A stretch of 64,000 bases of DNA, from the NCBI GenBank assembly GCA_023078555.1, contig CM041197.1, positions 11,691,257 to 11,755,256 on the forward strand. The letters run 5' to 3'. Below the pieces are notes generated by a model. It saw only the letters and a list, made by a program, of their open reading frames with translations. It searched no databases and was not told the origin of the DNA. Of the stretch, positions 44,613 through 56,948 are shown piece after piece. Position 1 is the first letter of the stretch, and each line of letters starts with the position of its first letter. Source of the DNA: Ulva prolifera. Taxonomy: Eukaryota > Chlorophyta > Ulvophyceae > Ulvales > Ulvaceae. Made by a program: the position numbers and the translations under genes.

Positions 44613-45709
44613 CCGGTACATATTGGAGTGGCAATGTTCCGATGTTCGGAATATTCTTCAGATTTATGAGGTTGCGGTCAGTCCTAAGGTCGTTTGCAGA
44701 GCGCGCGGTGCTTGTATTGCAGTGTGCGCGTTACGCTTTTCCGTGTGTGAGCGCTGGTGTACATGTGAACATAACAGCGCTACCGAGGCCTCGAGCCACA
44801 TCAAATTCAATTATCAAATGTTCAGGTTCATGTACGGTACACAACGGTGCTGCAAAATTGAGTGTTGCACGCATGCGAGTTGTTTGTCCCTGTGCAACGC
44901 GGCATCTTTATACTCTCGCTAGGCACCAAGGTAATAAGAGCACCAAACGTAGCATCGATGCTGGTTTATTCAAAGACACGCACGATTACCAGCGTGAAAG
45001 CAGCATTGCTCACACCGCAATAACGTCCTCGCCAAGCTTCCTTGAGCCGTGCCACACTCCATTGAACAGTACTGGATGGGGTTGCTATGCTTCTAGACAG
45101 TGTGGCTACGGCTAGGCAAGATAGGCTGTGTGCAAGGTGTCAGTGTCGCAAAGGTCTCAGACTCACAACCAGCCTGATAAAACACCAGTCGTTTGACCAA
45201 CGAAAAGCCATGTTTGACCACCTTCACTGCTTGAGCTTTACTCGACGATATACTTGCTCAATTCAGTGCTTTGTGGGAGCATTGCTGTGAACACAACTGC
45301 GCAGTGAGCTGCACATAGGGGGCAGCTACACAAGCACATATTTACTTGCATACAGATCATTCAATTATGTTGTTTTGTAATTATGAAAGCACTTGTTCTG
45401 TGCTTTCCAATGATATATTTCTTGTGTTGATCCGATGTCTCATAACATTGTGTCAATTGCATCAACACAACATGTCATTGAGCTCCGTTTTGAGAGATTG
45501 GACAATCGTATATAACCGCTACAGTAGCCCTCTCTGGTCCAACACAACTGAAACCTTGTCACAATGTGCCTAAAGCTGTTGCAAATCAGTTGCAAAAGAC
45601 CAAATGCTTTAATTTAAAATTTGCTAGCTGGTAGCTTCATGTTTCCGATTTGCATGGGTCTCAAATGTATGATATTCCGGAACATGTTCCATATGTTCCG
45701 ATGTACCGG
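44613..45709. mobile_element. Candidate ~1.1-kb AT-rich element with imperfect terminal inverted repeats
   Basis: The left end (CCGGTACAT ... ATGTTCCG ... GGAATAT, 44613-44655) and the inverted right end (same words in the same order, 45709-45668) are imperfect inverted repeats of roughly 40 bp. The interior is markedly richer in A/T than the rest of the window and contains no long open frame. No target duplication could be identified. It could also be a palindromic centromere- or replication-type AT island. Confidence 0.4.
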
Positions 45710-46993
45710 GAATAAATGCCCAATCGGTGTACCGCTTTTCCAGGCTTACTCATGAGGCCTCATGCAACCCATGCCTCTCCTGGTGTGTCCACAAGGGCAA
45801 ATGACCCGCGGGGCGGACGCATGCATGATGCATACAATGGCCACTTCAAAGTGAACCTCCTGTCACTGAAAATCTTCATCAATGATGTTGCGTGTCCTGA
45901 TTCCAAACAGCCCGCGAGCACTCACAGCACGGCCATAGCCACCCCTTCCGCAACGCCTCAGCAGGCAGGGCCAGGCGCTCCATGTTACAAAAGAGTCAAT
46001 GGATGCAGAGTAAGACAGCAAAAAATAAAGGCTCGTCCACATGAGCGACGCAGGGCTAGGCGGAGACAGCCCCCTGCGACAGGGCACCCCTGTGGCCACA
46101 AGCGGCGCCGAAACAAAACCTCCTTCAGTCAAACGACCCTCAGCTGGCCCTCCCGATCAGGCGGACGCGGCGGCGGCGCGAACAGAGTGGTGGGCGGCAC
46201 GGCCGTCACTGGCTGCCACACAGCCCCGCAGTTCAGCGCGTAGCAGCGCCGGTCGCAGGCTGAATTGTTGTAAATGGCACATTGTGCACAGTGAGGCAAG
46301 TACCCCATGCCTCTTCCTCGCAATCCAGCCGCGGCATTCCATCCCGCGGCGCCAGCGGCTCTTTTGCGGCCGGCAGCCCCCCGCGGCCCCCAGCAGGCGC
46401 GCTCGGTCACAATGCCAAGCGGAAGGAACTGGTGCCGGAAGTCACAGCACGCCTAAGCGCGGGCGGGCACGGTGCATGGCCGCAATCGGTGGGCACAGGT
46501 CATACTCTACATCCGCCAGCACCGTGGGCGCAAACATGGCTGTGTCAAATCGTGTTGGGGGGGGGGGGGGGGGGAGCGGACTCAAGAGCCTCGCCCGGAA
46601 CACCCACGCGCCGGCGGCCCCGGAAGCTAGCACGTCCAGTCAAAGCACAGATCCAGGTGAAAGCGCAGGTCAAAGCACAGATCAAAGCACTGATCCAGGG
46701 GCATAGGAGCGAGCAGTGCCTGGCCAGTCCATCCCCTGACAGCCATGCATGCGATGGGCAGTCAATCATAGCCTCGCCAGTCCCGCTGGGGACCGGCGCC
46801 ATCCTCCCACCAGTCTAGCGGAACGGTACACTTGCTGCCTCCCCGTCGGGCCAGTCGACCATCGACATTCTTAAGGCTGGTCATCATTCTTGAGGCACGA
46901 TCAGTCGCTCGTGCGGCCGCGTCGTACCCAGCCCAGCTTGGGCCCCCTGGCGCCCGCACGCCACACCTCGCTGCGCCACATGCATGCCCGCGC
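45710..46993. other. 3' flank of the SRCR gene; no supported gene
   Basis: GC content rises again here. Several overlapping frames of 90-220 codons are open on both strands because of high GC. One minus-strand frame (46410-46129) contains a Cys-rich stretch (LPHCAQCAIYNNSACDRRC) but lacks a start, signal or splice partner. A G18 tract lies at 46557-46574. Confidence 0.5.
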
Positions 46994-49900
46994 TCAGCAC
47001 GGCTCGACAGTGATCATCTTCTCAAACTCCCGCTGCACGAGCACCACGTTGTCCATCCGCCCGCCCGCATCCGCCACCTCCTCATCCTCCGGAAAGTCGT
47101 AATTTGTAGGGTTAGCGCGCGTTCTCAGGGTTTCCAGGAACTTGATGATGCCGACATTCCCCGCCCAGCCTCGTTGCGACAGCAGGCTCGGCGTCTTGTC
47201 ATCTGCGGCGCACACGCACTGGCTCCCGTCCGCGGCCTCCATGCATGAGATCGCGGCCTCCGTGCGGCCGTCGACCGTGTCGGTCGTGCGCGAGAACTTG
47301 CACAGTGGCACCCGGAACATCTCGGCAACTGCCGAGTTGAAGCACGTCTCGTGGCCGTCGGCCGGGTCAACGGCAGGGTAGCCGTCGAAGCCGCCAAACC
47401 ACTCGGCGAGATCGACGCCGCCGTCGGCGTGAACCCTGACGCCACAGGGGCGGAAGATCTCCCAGTCGCCCCACTGCTCGCTCTCGCCATTGACGCATAC
47501 CCTGTACCTGCCGTCGGGCCCGGGCGCGATTCTGTCAGCGGAGGATGTTGGGGGGGAGGAGGGTGGCTGTGCGGACGGCGCCGTGGATGGCGGCGGCACA
47601 GGTGGTGCTGGCGGTGGAGAAGACCGTGGTAGGACTTCTGGTTCTGGCACAGGTGCGGGCGGGTCTATCACTGGGGGTGGGGCTGTAGCGTCGGGTGGAG
47701 GAGGGTCGCCCACTGGACTGGGTGGAGCACCAGCTGGGGCAGGGTCTGATTCGGGGATTACTATGGTTGTGGGTGCCGCCTCTGGGACGGCAGCGTCTGG
47801 TTCATCCAGATCAGCATCAGTTGGCGGCTCGGCAGTGACTACAGGTGCCGTCACAGGCGCTGGTAGCGGTGGTGACCGCTGCAGTGGCTGCGGCGGTCGC
47901 GACCGCGGTGGCAGCAACGAAGGCTGCGGTGGCGGTGCCGGGAGTGGCAGCGGCGGGGTGACCTCGATGGGAAGGGTTGATCCTGGCTCAACTGGCGGTG
48001 AAGTGACTGGCAGTCGGTCAATTGGGACGGGATCAGCTGGTGGGGGGTCGACTGGTGGTTGTCTGATTGGCGGCCGAACAACTGGCAGAGGGTCAACTGG
48101 TGGTGGGGCGACTGGCGGTGGAGTGGCTGGAGGTGGAGCGACTGGCGGTGGTCTGATTGGCGGCGGGGCAAGTGGTGGAGGGGCGACTGGCGGTGGGGCA
48201 GGCTCCGAAACGGTGCCCACCATCACACCAGCCGGGCGCGGGGGCTCCCCATCTGCAGCGCAATGCAAACTTGGCAGCCGGTGCGGCGTATTTCATGTGT
48301 TGAGGGGTCGGGGGCAGGGTGAAGTGGAATGAAATGTGGACAGACGTGACCGGCAGCAGTCGCCGCGGCCACGGGATCAGGCTGCATGCTTTTGTGCAGC
48401 AGCAGCCGCCGCGCCTCAATGCCTGGACGTTACAGGGCGGCAGCCGCTGCGTCGCAGTGGCCCGTACATCCCACACTGTTTCGGAAACGCATGTGTCCCT
48501 TAGGGGTACATGCCCAACCCCACGGGCACCAACCCCCCCCGCAGCATGTCGCGGCGGTGTCAGTTGCGCACGTGGACAGTGATGAGGCCCGTAGAGCGTA
48601 CCTTCCAGCGGGAACATCGTGCACACGACTGCGAGCGTGCTGCCTGAGCAACGCAGCTGCGGCCCCCCAGGCCCCGGCGCTAGCGCGCCGTAGCCATCAT
48701 CATAAGCTACTGCGTACGCATCATAGTATGCACTCATCCCACCGAACCTGTCCCCCGCGGGTCCATCAGCGCTGGAGGCGACCTCGCACTCCACCAGGGA
48801 ATCTTCCATGCCCGTGCAGATAGCCATCTGCGCCGGTTCCGACGATCGTGCAGGTTGACTTGGCGGCTCTGCTGACTGCGTCAGAGGCGCCGCGACGGGC
48901 GCAGCGGCGGCGGCGGCGTGTGGGAAGCCGAGACTCCGGCACGCGACGGCGGCCACAAACGCGGCGGCGGCGGGGTCGGCGACACAGACAGGTGCCCATG
49001 CGCCGCCGGTAGACACCTCCACGGCGCCGGTGTGCACGGGGTCGCAGGGGGCTGACGGGGTGGCGAAGGGGTCCACTGGCGTCAGCCGGGCCGCGCCTTC
49101 GGTGGGGGGAGCCTCCGCTGCTTGGCACCCTGGAGGGGAAGGGCCTGGTTAGCGCGAAGGTGTCTATGAGTGCTGCGCTGCGTGCCTTGTGCCTGGTGGT
49201 ATAGAGAGCAACATTGTACAAATATGGGGACGGTGGCGGACGCAAGAGGACATCAGAGGCTGCAAGAGGACATCAGAGGCTGCAGAGATCAGCATCCTAG
49301 AATGCAAACACATGCATGCATCGGCACAGAGCATGTGCTTGGCTGTTGCCCAATACGCTCACTCGAAGAACTTCACGCCACAAGCTGTAAGTGGGGAGTG
49401 AGGGGGGTCGCGATGCTGATGACCGGCACAGCATAGCCACCCAAACTGTAGAATGCACATGGACTGCTGAGATTCTGATCCGCGTTTCCTGTTGCAATTT
49501 GTGACCACCAACGATTGCATGTCATGACATGCATGCACATCAAAACACAGACATAAGCGCACCACTCGGGCTGCTGCACATCACAGCCGCGTAGCTCTCC
49601 CCCGCCTCCACAGGCACCCCCATTGGCGACGGAGCCAACGCCTCCTCCGCAGTCGTAATGTCACACTCACTCAGGCCGGCCACCTCTCCATCCGGGCACA
49701 CAACGCTCACCACCGACTCAACATCGCCACCGGGGCCCTGCAGGGCCGTCAGGGTTCCGGTGTCCAGCGCCACCCCTGAGCTGTACCCGAGCCCCCTGCA
49801 TGCGGCGGCGGCTGCGCCGGGGCCGACGCCGGCGGCCGGCACTGAGCTGTACAACTCCCCATCAAAGACCTCAAGGAGGCCGTACTCCCACATGGCGCTT

Positions 49901-52900
49901 GCGTTGCCGCCGGACAGGCGCGCGCCGACAGCGGCTGAGGTTGACTCTGCAGTGCATTGCGACGGCAGTTACGACAGGGTAAGGCGGATGCATGTGGCTA
50001 CCAGTGCGGAAGCAACTGCCGCTGGCATCGACTTTCACCGTCTGTGGCATGGGCGTTCATCAACAAAGGTGACGAAAGCACATGCTGGAGCCCCACAGCT
50101 GTGGAGCAACACGTGCTTCCGTCACCTGGTCATTTGTTGAGGGACTAAGGTGCACAAAAAACCACATGCTGGAATTCGACACGTAGATGTTGCCGCACCC
50201 GCAGGGGAGGAGCACAGAAGCCGCTGGGTGCGGCCACAGGTGGCCACGTCCCCGAACGGGGGCAGCAGACACTCCTCGAGACCCTGCGCGGGGGTGCCTC
50301 CGGCTGCGCAGTCGATGCCTGCGAGCCACGGCGGCGCGAGGGAGGCGTTGGACGCGACGGTGGCGATGGGGGCGAACTGTCCCGCCGTGAAGCCGAGCTT
50401 CTGGCACGCCACCGCCGCTGCGTCCTGCAGGCCACCCGCTGCCGTCGTCTGCGCGTGCTGCGTGTGCTGTGCGCTGTTTGGGTGAGTATGCAGCTATACA
50501 AAGAGAAAGTGGGTGTATGCCAGCATGATGCTCATCTTCGTACAGACTAGTCCGCGTCAATACTACCCCGGCGGGACAGCGCCGCGGCCTGCCGTATTCT
50601 TCTGTGTGGAGAGAACCAATCGCTCCAGCTCTGTCTGTGGCGGCTCCGCCCGTGGCAGGCATGAACGTATGTGTGTGCATGCACAGCCGGTTCGGACGGG
50701 CCAGCCACTCACGCTAACTGGGCTCGATCGCCCACGCAAACCCTAGCCGGTTGTGATGTGTTGAGGGCGCCAGCGCACCTCGGAGAAGGTGGGTGCGGCC
50801 GCGGCGCCGGGCATGCCGGCGGCGCCGTCGCAGAGGGACCCCCAGGCGCCCGCGTGGAAGACCTCGGCGGTTCCAGACGTGGCGTCAGGGCCCTCGACTG
50901 CATCCACCAGCCGTACATCCAGCTCCTCCACACCTGTATCCACATTCCATCTGCCTGACAATGACCCCTCCCGTCCCACGCCCACGCGGCAACGCCGCCG
51001 TTTAAACGCCGCGACTGAAGTTGCACACGGCATGTCTGGAGACACGCATACAATGCAAGCCCGGAATTTGCACGTAGCAGTTCGCGCATGTGACCTACAT
51101 CTCAGTCCGCATTCGCCGCGCTGTGCCTTTGCTAAAACGATGGACCCACACACCCCGGGTATGCATTGGTGTTGTGGGCCAACCTCGCATCCAAAGCAGG
51201 GCTGTGGGCAGGGCCCACCTGTGATGGGCTCCGCGACACAGGCCAGCCGCAGGCCGGGGCTGTGGCCGCCGAAGCACTCCGGCACCTCCTCCGGCATCCC
51301 CGGCAGCCCCTCCGGGCCGGGGCAGTCCAACAGCCGCGCCTCGTCGCCGGCGCACCCCGGGAACGCGAGTGCAGCCTCAGGGTATACCAGTTGGCCGCCG
51401 CCGTCTTCGGCCGGAGTGACGGCTAGGGTTGCGGCGCCGTAGCCGAGCTGGCGGCACGCGACGGCCGCGTCGGGGGCGCCGAAGCCACCCCGGCACACCT
51501 GCCCCCAAGAGCCCTCGAAGAAGACCTCGAGGCGGCCGAGGCGCCAGGCGCCGTGCGATGCCTCCTCCACCAGCCTCACGTCACCCTGGGCTGCACGCAC
51601 AGGACTCTTGTCTCATACCATGCATGCGTAAGGTGTGACTCATGGAACGAATCTCAACCAAAGTGCCCAGCCGACCAAAAGCAAGCAATCCAGAACCAGC
51701 ACGTAAACCGCCGTGTAGCCTATGAATACACCGTGCGGGCACAGCCGCACCTGCGCCGGGGGTGGCCACGCTCTCCAGCGCCTCCACCACCGGGAATTTC
51801 CGGCACGCCACCCGCAGCCGCGCGGGCTTCTCCATGCACAACCCCCCGCCCCCGCCCGCTATCGCCCGCGCATCTTGGCACTCCCCAATCCGCTCCTCCG
51901 TGCCCCGGCACATCACATCCGCGAGGAAGCCCGGCTGCCCCGCATCAATCCCGTCCTCCATCATGTCCCCCCCTGGAGACATCTGGGAGCCGCCGGGTGC
52001 CGTGGCAAGGGTGGCCTCAGGGGTGCTGTACTGGAACCCTAGCTGCCGGCAGACGACGTCAGCAACCAGGCGGTCGTCAGGCGTGCCGGCGGTGCAGACG
52101 GCGCCCCAGGTGGCCACGTCGGCGCGGTACACCTCGACGACGCCGGAGTGCAGGTCGTCGCACGGCGTGCCGGTACCGCCGCGGAGGCGCACGGCGCCGG
52201 CCATCTCCCGGGGCTCCATAACGCACGCTGCAAGCACGGCAGATAGTCGCAGATATCAGCATATACTTACTAACTTTTTATATAGCTGCTGTGGCGGCGG
52301 GTGGGGCTGCAGCTGGCCTGGCGGCATGCGTTACCTTCAGAGCGTTAGGCTGCTGTTGTAGTGCACCGGCTTGACACGTGATGGAAAGATGCATGGGCCA
52401 CATGCACGCCCGTATACATGTCTTGGCGAGTCACATGCAACAGTCAGGAATGCATGGCAGCAGCGGCTGTGGCATGTGTGGCATGTAGTGCATGGTGGCT
52501 GCGGCTCACAGGCACGCGCTGTCCGCAGATTTAATGAGGACATTGGTTCCACTTAAAAGTATAACTATGACATAAATTTGCACACACATGCATAGGGGGT
52601 GGGGGGCCCACTGGGGTCGGTGGAGCCGCAGGCGAGGATGACGCCCTCCGTGGCTCTGGTGCCGCTGAGGCCGCACTCCGGCAGCTTGGAGTCGTCGGAG
52701 GGGCAGTCCAGCAGTGACGCCTCGCCGCCGTTGCAGTCGACGTTGGCAAGGCCCACCGGCAGCCGCTTCGCTAACACCTGCACCCCGGCGCCGCAGGTGT
52801 TATGCTATTGGCAGCACTGTGCAGGGTGTGCGTTGCTGCCCTGCTACAGAGAGCGATTCTTTCTGACCGACCAGTAGAGAGACCTCGGTGCAAAGCCGGG

Positions 52901-55900
52901 TCACAAATGCAACACATGACTAGTGAGCCCGATGCATGTAGGCCACCCACCGCTGCCTCGATCACGGCACGCCACCGAACCCATGCGACACCAAACAACT
53001 TCAGCATCGAAGACCGCGTTGAAGCATGTTTGTGAGGTCCTGAGGCCTCAATGCATTGGTAGCAGCACAAGAGTTCAGTTTGATATCATACAAACACATG
53101 CGATCTAAACAGTCAGCAACAGCGCGCACGTGGCTGGAGGCGGCGCCGCTGTAGGCCGGAGAGAACTCGAGGGCCACGCCGCCGGGGAAGCCGAGCGCGC
53201 GGCACGCGACCCGCGCCGACGGCGGCGCGAAGCCCTCCGCGGCGCACACGTTGCTCCAGAAGCCCCGCACAAACACCTCGAGCCGGCCGTAGCGGTACCC
53301 TGGGGCCTGCGCGCCGCCCATCAGCCGCACCGTGCCCTCGCCTGCCGCGCCCGGCCCTGCATCGCGATCATGCATACGTGCTCATACGGAGCCCTCTGCT
53401 GAACCTGATGTGTCTGTTTTGGATGACTTGAATGTGACATGCAGAATGGCCTGTACGCATATGCATGTGTATGGGGAGAACATATACATGATACCGGTCG
53501 CCATGGCTATTTGGATCCAGACGTACATGGACGATCCATGGACGAGCCACGCACTGTTGCCAAAAAATCCCATATGTCGATCACGCCCCCCTCAGATTGA
53601 GGCGGGCAATGGCCAGCTGTTCGGGATTGCACACATCCTGTTCCACTGTGCGCCTGTGCACAGACATGTAAATTACATGTAAATTACATGTAAATTACAT
53701 GTAATTTGAATAGCTGCGAAGAGTCGGTGTCACAAGCCACTACACCACTAATCCCTGGAATGTCGATATGTTGAACGGACCCGTGATGTAGGGCGCTGAG
53801 CGGATGTGTCCCGGATGCGGCACAGTGAGCGCTACGCACCTGGCGCAGCGTCACTGGAGCACAGCAAGTAGACGTCTTGGCTATGGCCGCATACGGCGCC
53901 GGTGTCACCGGCTGCGGCGCTGGGGCAGTCCAGCAGCGCCGCCTCCCCACCGGAGCAGCTGGCGCCAGAGGTGGCTACAGGTATCCTCCTCAGCAATGGC
54001 GGCACGTCCGGCTGCAAGCATACGCGACCGTCAGAGCCACACGCGCGTTCCTAGGCACCCCGACCTTGTGGAACATGTTGTTTTCAACGCTTCATATGGG
54101 ACGTGCACCGGGCCCTTCCCAGGTCAACGCCCCAGGCAGCTTCCATTCTACTGCTCTATTGTGCTTTGTGCGGTGGTGGCGTGGGGCACACCGTGGACTG
54201 GATGCGGATCCCATCGGCGAAGCCTAGCTGCCGGCACGCTACGCTGGCAGCCGCCGCTGAGAACGTGCCCCCTGCGTTGTCCTCATTGCCACTGGTGACG
54301 TCGGCGGCGACAGCGTCACCGGCGGCGGGGGTGCCGCAGACGGTGCCCCAGCCGCTGCCGGTGAAGACCTCGAGGCGGCCGGTCATGGCGCCCCCCTGCT
54401 CTGCCGTGGCCACCTTTGCCAGCCGCAGGTCTCCCGCCTCCGCTGCAGGCGCCGCGCGCTGTTCAGCACCTAATACGTGAACATCTTCTTTCTCGAATTG
54501 TCGGCTTTTAAAGCTTTAAAATTGAGCCTGTTGGGGACAATGGTGAAGAGGTGCACTTGAGATGCACAGTGCTCGTCAGTGGCAGCTAAAACATGTCTCG
54601 AGAGATCCCGGCAGGACCAAACCATGCCGCTGGTGCATGCGAATGGAACAACGCCCGCGAGCAGGCTCTTTGATGAGGCAGCGAGGCGCCAAGCGATGGG
54701 CTGCTCCTGGATATGTGCAGCTCAGACCACAATGACTCGTTGGACAACATGCTTGGTTTTGGTCTGTCAACTCTCAAATGAGCAGATGACACGCTCAGCC
54801 GCACATACCGGAGCACGGTCTATGCGCTGCGCACAGGCGGTGGGCAATCAGCTCTCCAGATCTAGAGGACAGGATATAGCAGCTCTGGAGTGGGGGGACC
54901 GGGCAGCGCACCGGCAGGAGCTGAAGCGTTGCCACAGGCGACAAACGCGTACGAGTCGCCAAAGGGGTCACACGGCTTCGCCGTCGCATTCAAGAAGAGC
55001 AACGTTTCCTGCAGGTCGACCGCGCAGTCGTCCAGCCGCGCCTCGTCGCCGGTGCAGCCCGGGTACGCCACCGCAAACGGCGCCAGCACCGCCTGCACGA
55101 CACCCCGCACCCTCTCCGTGCATGCATGCTGCCATCCCGAACCCTTGTAAGGGTAATTGCGACTCACGCGAGAGAAGGGCACCACCAAGCGGCAGACACT
55201 GATGCACTGCTCTGATGAAATGGGTTTGGAAATCCGGATTCGGAAATCCGGCCGCCTACCTGGTGCTGGGGACCATATATGGCGCTGACAGACGAGCACA
55301 ACTATGACTCCAGCAGTGCTACAGCTCAGGGCGAAGGGTAATTACATGTAACTTGTGAATACGTACCTGCAGGTCTGCCGCGCCGGGGTCGGCGTCCCGC
55401 GGCAGTTCCGCATCGGCGACGCCGAAGGGGTCCGGCAGCACAAAGGCGGGGCCCTGCAGGCCGAGCTGGCGGCAGACGACCTCCGCGTCGGCGGCGCTGA
55501 AGCCCGCGGCGCACACGGCGCCGTAGCGGCCGTCGCGGAAGAGCTGCACGGCGCCGGTGGCAAAGCCGTTGACCGCCACCTCCGCCACCAGGCGCACGTC
55601 TCCCTCCTCTGCACGCCAGAACACCCGCACTCGCGCTGTACAGTCAGCTTCTAGGGTCTGCGCGCTCATGGCTGTGTCATGGGTGAGATCTGTGAGCGGA
55701 CCCGTCCTGTGGACAGCCGCAGCAGCGAACGCTCCGGGAGTGATGGCAAAGCGCCTCGGTGATGCCGCCGCTGATGCTGTGCATGCATTCACTACTGAAT
55801 GCACGCCGACCACCCCACTCCTGTAGGGATAGGTCACTACTGTAGGGATAGGTCCGCGATTTACAACTGGCACGACGGCGGTGCAACAACATTGACCTCG

Positions 55901-56948
55901 ATCCTGGGCCCCGCCCTCAGGTGATACCATATATATCGTCAGCTGATGGCCGGGCATGCTGCTCATACAGGACCTCCGCGCTGAGCCGCAGCAAGCTGCC
56001 TCCTCTGATAGCTCACACCATGGCTGTGCAGCGTGTGGCAAGAAGGTGCGTGCTGCTCAAACCTCGCAGGGGGCCCCCTCGTGGGCACGCGCGGCCAGAG
56101 AGCCCTGTCCCCCCCCGGCTGTGCACCATAGCGCCTCGGTGCCACTGACCGTCCATCACGCAAGGCAGAGCTCTGCTTTACGAAAGCCATGCGTGGGCAT
56201 CAGCATGATGTAGACTGTGATGTCAACACAACCCAGAAGGCTGCATGCATGCAAGCTTACGCATGAGCCAATTGCTCTCCTGCTTTTGCAGCTGTGAATT
56301 CATGATCCTGACCTCACAGGATTCTTAGCATGAGGCAAGCTGGCGCCTACAGCAGTGAGTCACTCTGATGCTACCTGATACAATTCTCACGGACCCGTCA
56401 ACAGATCATACACAGCATGATCATATGGTGCCTGTTGATCATGCCGCTGCTTGGAGCCAAACACACAATTCGTTTGAGACAGGCCTTGTTGATAGGCCTG
56501 CTGTCTAGACAGCCGCAACACAAGTGCTGCAGAACTTCAAGAGCAGCAATATGGCAGTCTTTACATGCACAGTTATACAAGCACAGTTGGCGTTCAGCTG
56601 CAGTGTACGCATGGGCGATCTGGTCGTGCCTGCCATTTCGTCTGTGAGCACCAGAGCAGGTGCCACGGCCACAGGTGCCTCCACGATGGTGACCTCGACG
56701 TAGTCATCATACGGAGGCGGGGCGGGGGCCTCGGCGCCGGGGCCCTCGGCACTCGCGGGGCCGCCAAACCCCCGCACATTGACCGGGAACTCTGCCGGGC
56801 GTCCCGACTCGGGTCCCCCAGCGGCCATGCCTGCAGCTGCCGCGTCGGCCAGGCCTCTCCGGGCCTGCGCAAGGCCCCGTGCATCACAGCAGCAGGCGAG
56901 CACGAGCAGCACCGGGACTGACATGCATGCCTTCCATGCACCTTCCAT
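46994..56948 (-). CDS. Secreted multi-SRCR protein (eight SRCR domains, Pro-rich stalk, novel C-terminal domain)
   Basis: Fourteen exons: 56948-56609, 55608-55367, 55092-54912, 54442-54192, 54011-53840, 53356-53130, 52777-52612, 52227-51751, 51590-51219, 50933-50779, 50424-50199, 49946-49563, 49129-48602, 48252-46994; 1,659 residues in one frame. Exon 1 has a signal peptide (MSVPVLLVLACCCDARG). Eight scavenger-receptor Cys-rich domains follow. Hallmarks repeat: GDVRLV, GRLEVFFEGSWGQVC, VACRQLGYG, GDEARLLDC and a final LACVAE-type Cys. Domains 1, 2, 3 and 6 are split over two exons; 4, 5, 7 and 8 are single exons. A ~240-residue Pro-rich stalk (PPPVAPPP-type repeats) leads to a ~165-residue C-terminal domain (VCVNGESEQWGDWEIFRPCG, EMFRVPLCKFS, QCVCAADDKTPSLL) that I cannot assign. 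No transmembrane helix or GPI signal is seen at the C-terminus, so it is probably secreted. SRCR domains bind ligands in animals, and SRCR proteins are known in green algae. Role here is inferred: extracellular recognition or matrix. Confidence 0.9.
48000..48220. repeat. Degenerate short-period repeat encoding the Pro-rich stalk
   Basis: GTGGGGCGACTGGCGGTGG-like words recur at 12-30 bp spacing within the last SRCR-gene exon. On the minus strand they encode PPPVAPPP, PPVDPLPVV and PPIRPPP blocks. Confidence 0.8.
49242..49281. repeat. 20-bp direct tandem repeat, two copies (SRCR intron)
   Basis: GCAAGAGGACATCAGAGGCT occurs twice in perfect tandem in the SRCR-gene intron 49130-49562. Confidence 0.95.
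53664..53707. repeat. 11-bp tandem repeat, four copies (SRCR intron)
   Basis: ACATGTAAATT is repeated three times and then once as ACATGTAATTT, in the intron 53357-53839... specifically upstream (minus sense) of exon 53356-53130. A related TTACATGTAA word occurs at 55342-55351. Confidence 0.93.

Noticed and set aside
46129-46410. Minus-strand Cys-rich frame (LPHCAQCAIYNNSACDRRC) downstream of the SRCR gene
   Set aside because: No ATG, signal peptide, acceptor or donor fits it, and the SRCR gene already ends at 46994 with a stop. Overlapping frames on the other strand are equally open.
46041-46706. 221-codon plus-strand frame
   Set aside because: Low-complexity Arg/Ser/Ala/Gly content, crosses a G18 tract, and shows no domain. 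It is explained by high GC.
47490-48332. 280-codon plus-strand Gly/Thr-rich frame
   Set aside because: It is the antisense of the Pro-rich stalk exon of the SRCR gene. The minus-strand reading is supported by exon phase and domain continuity.
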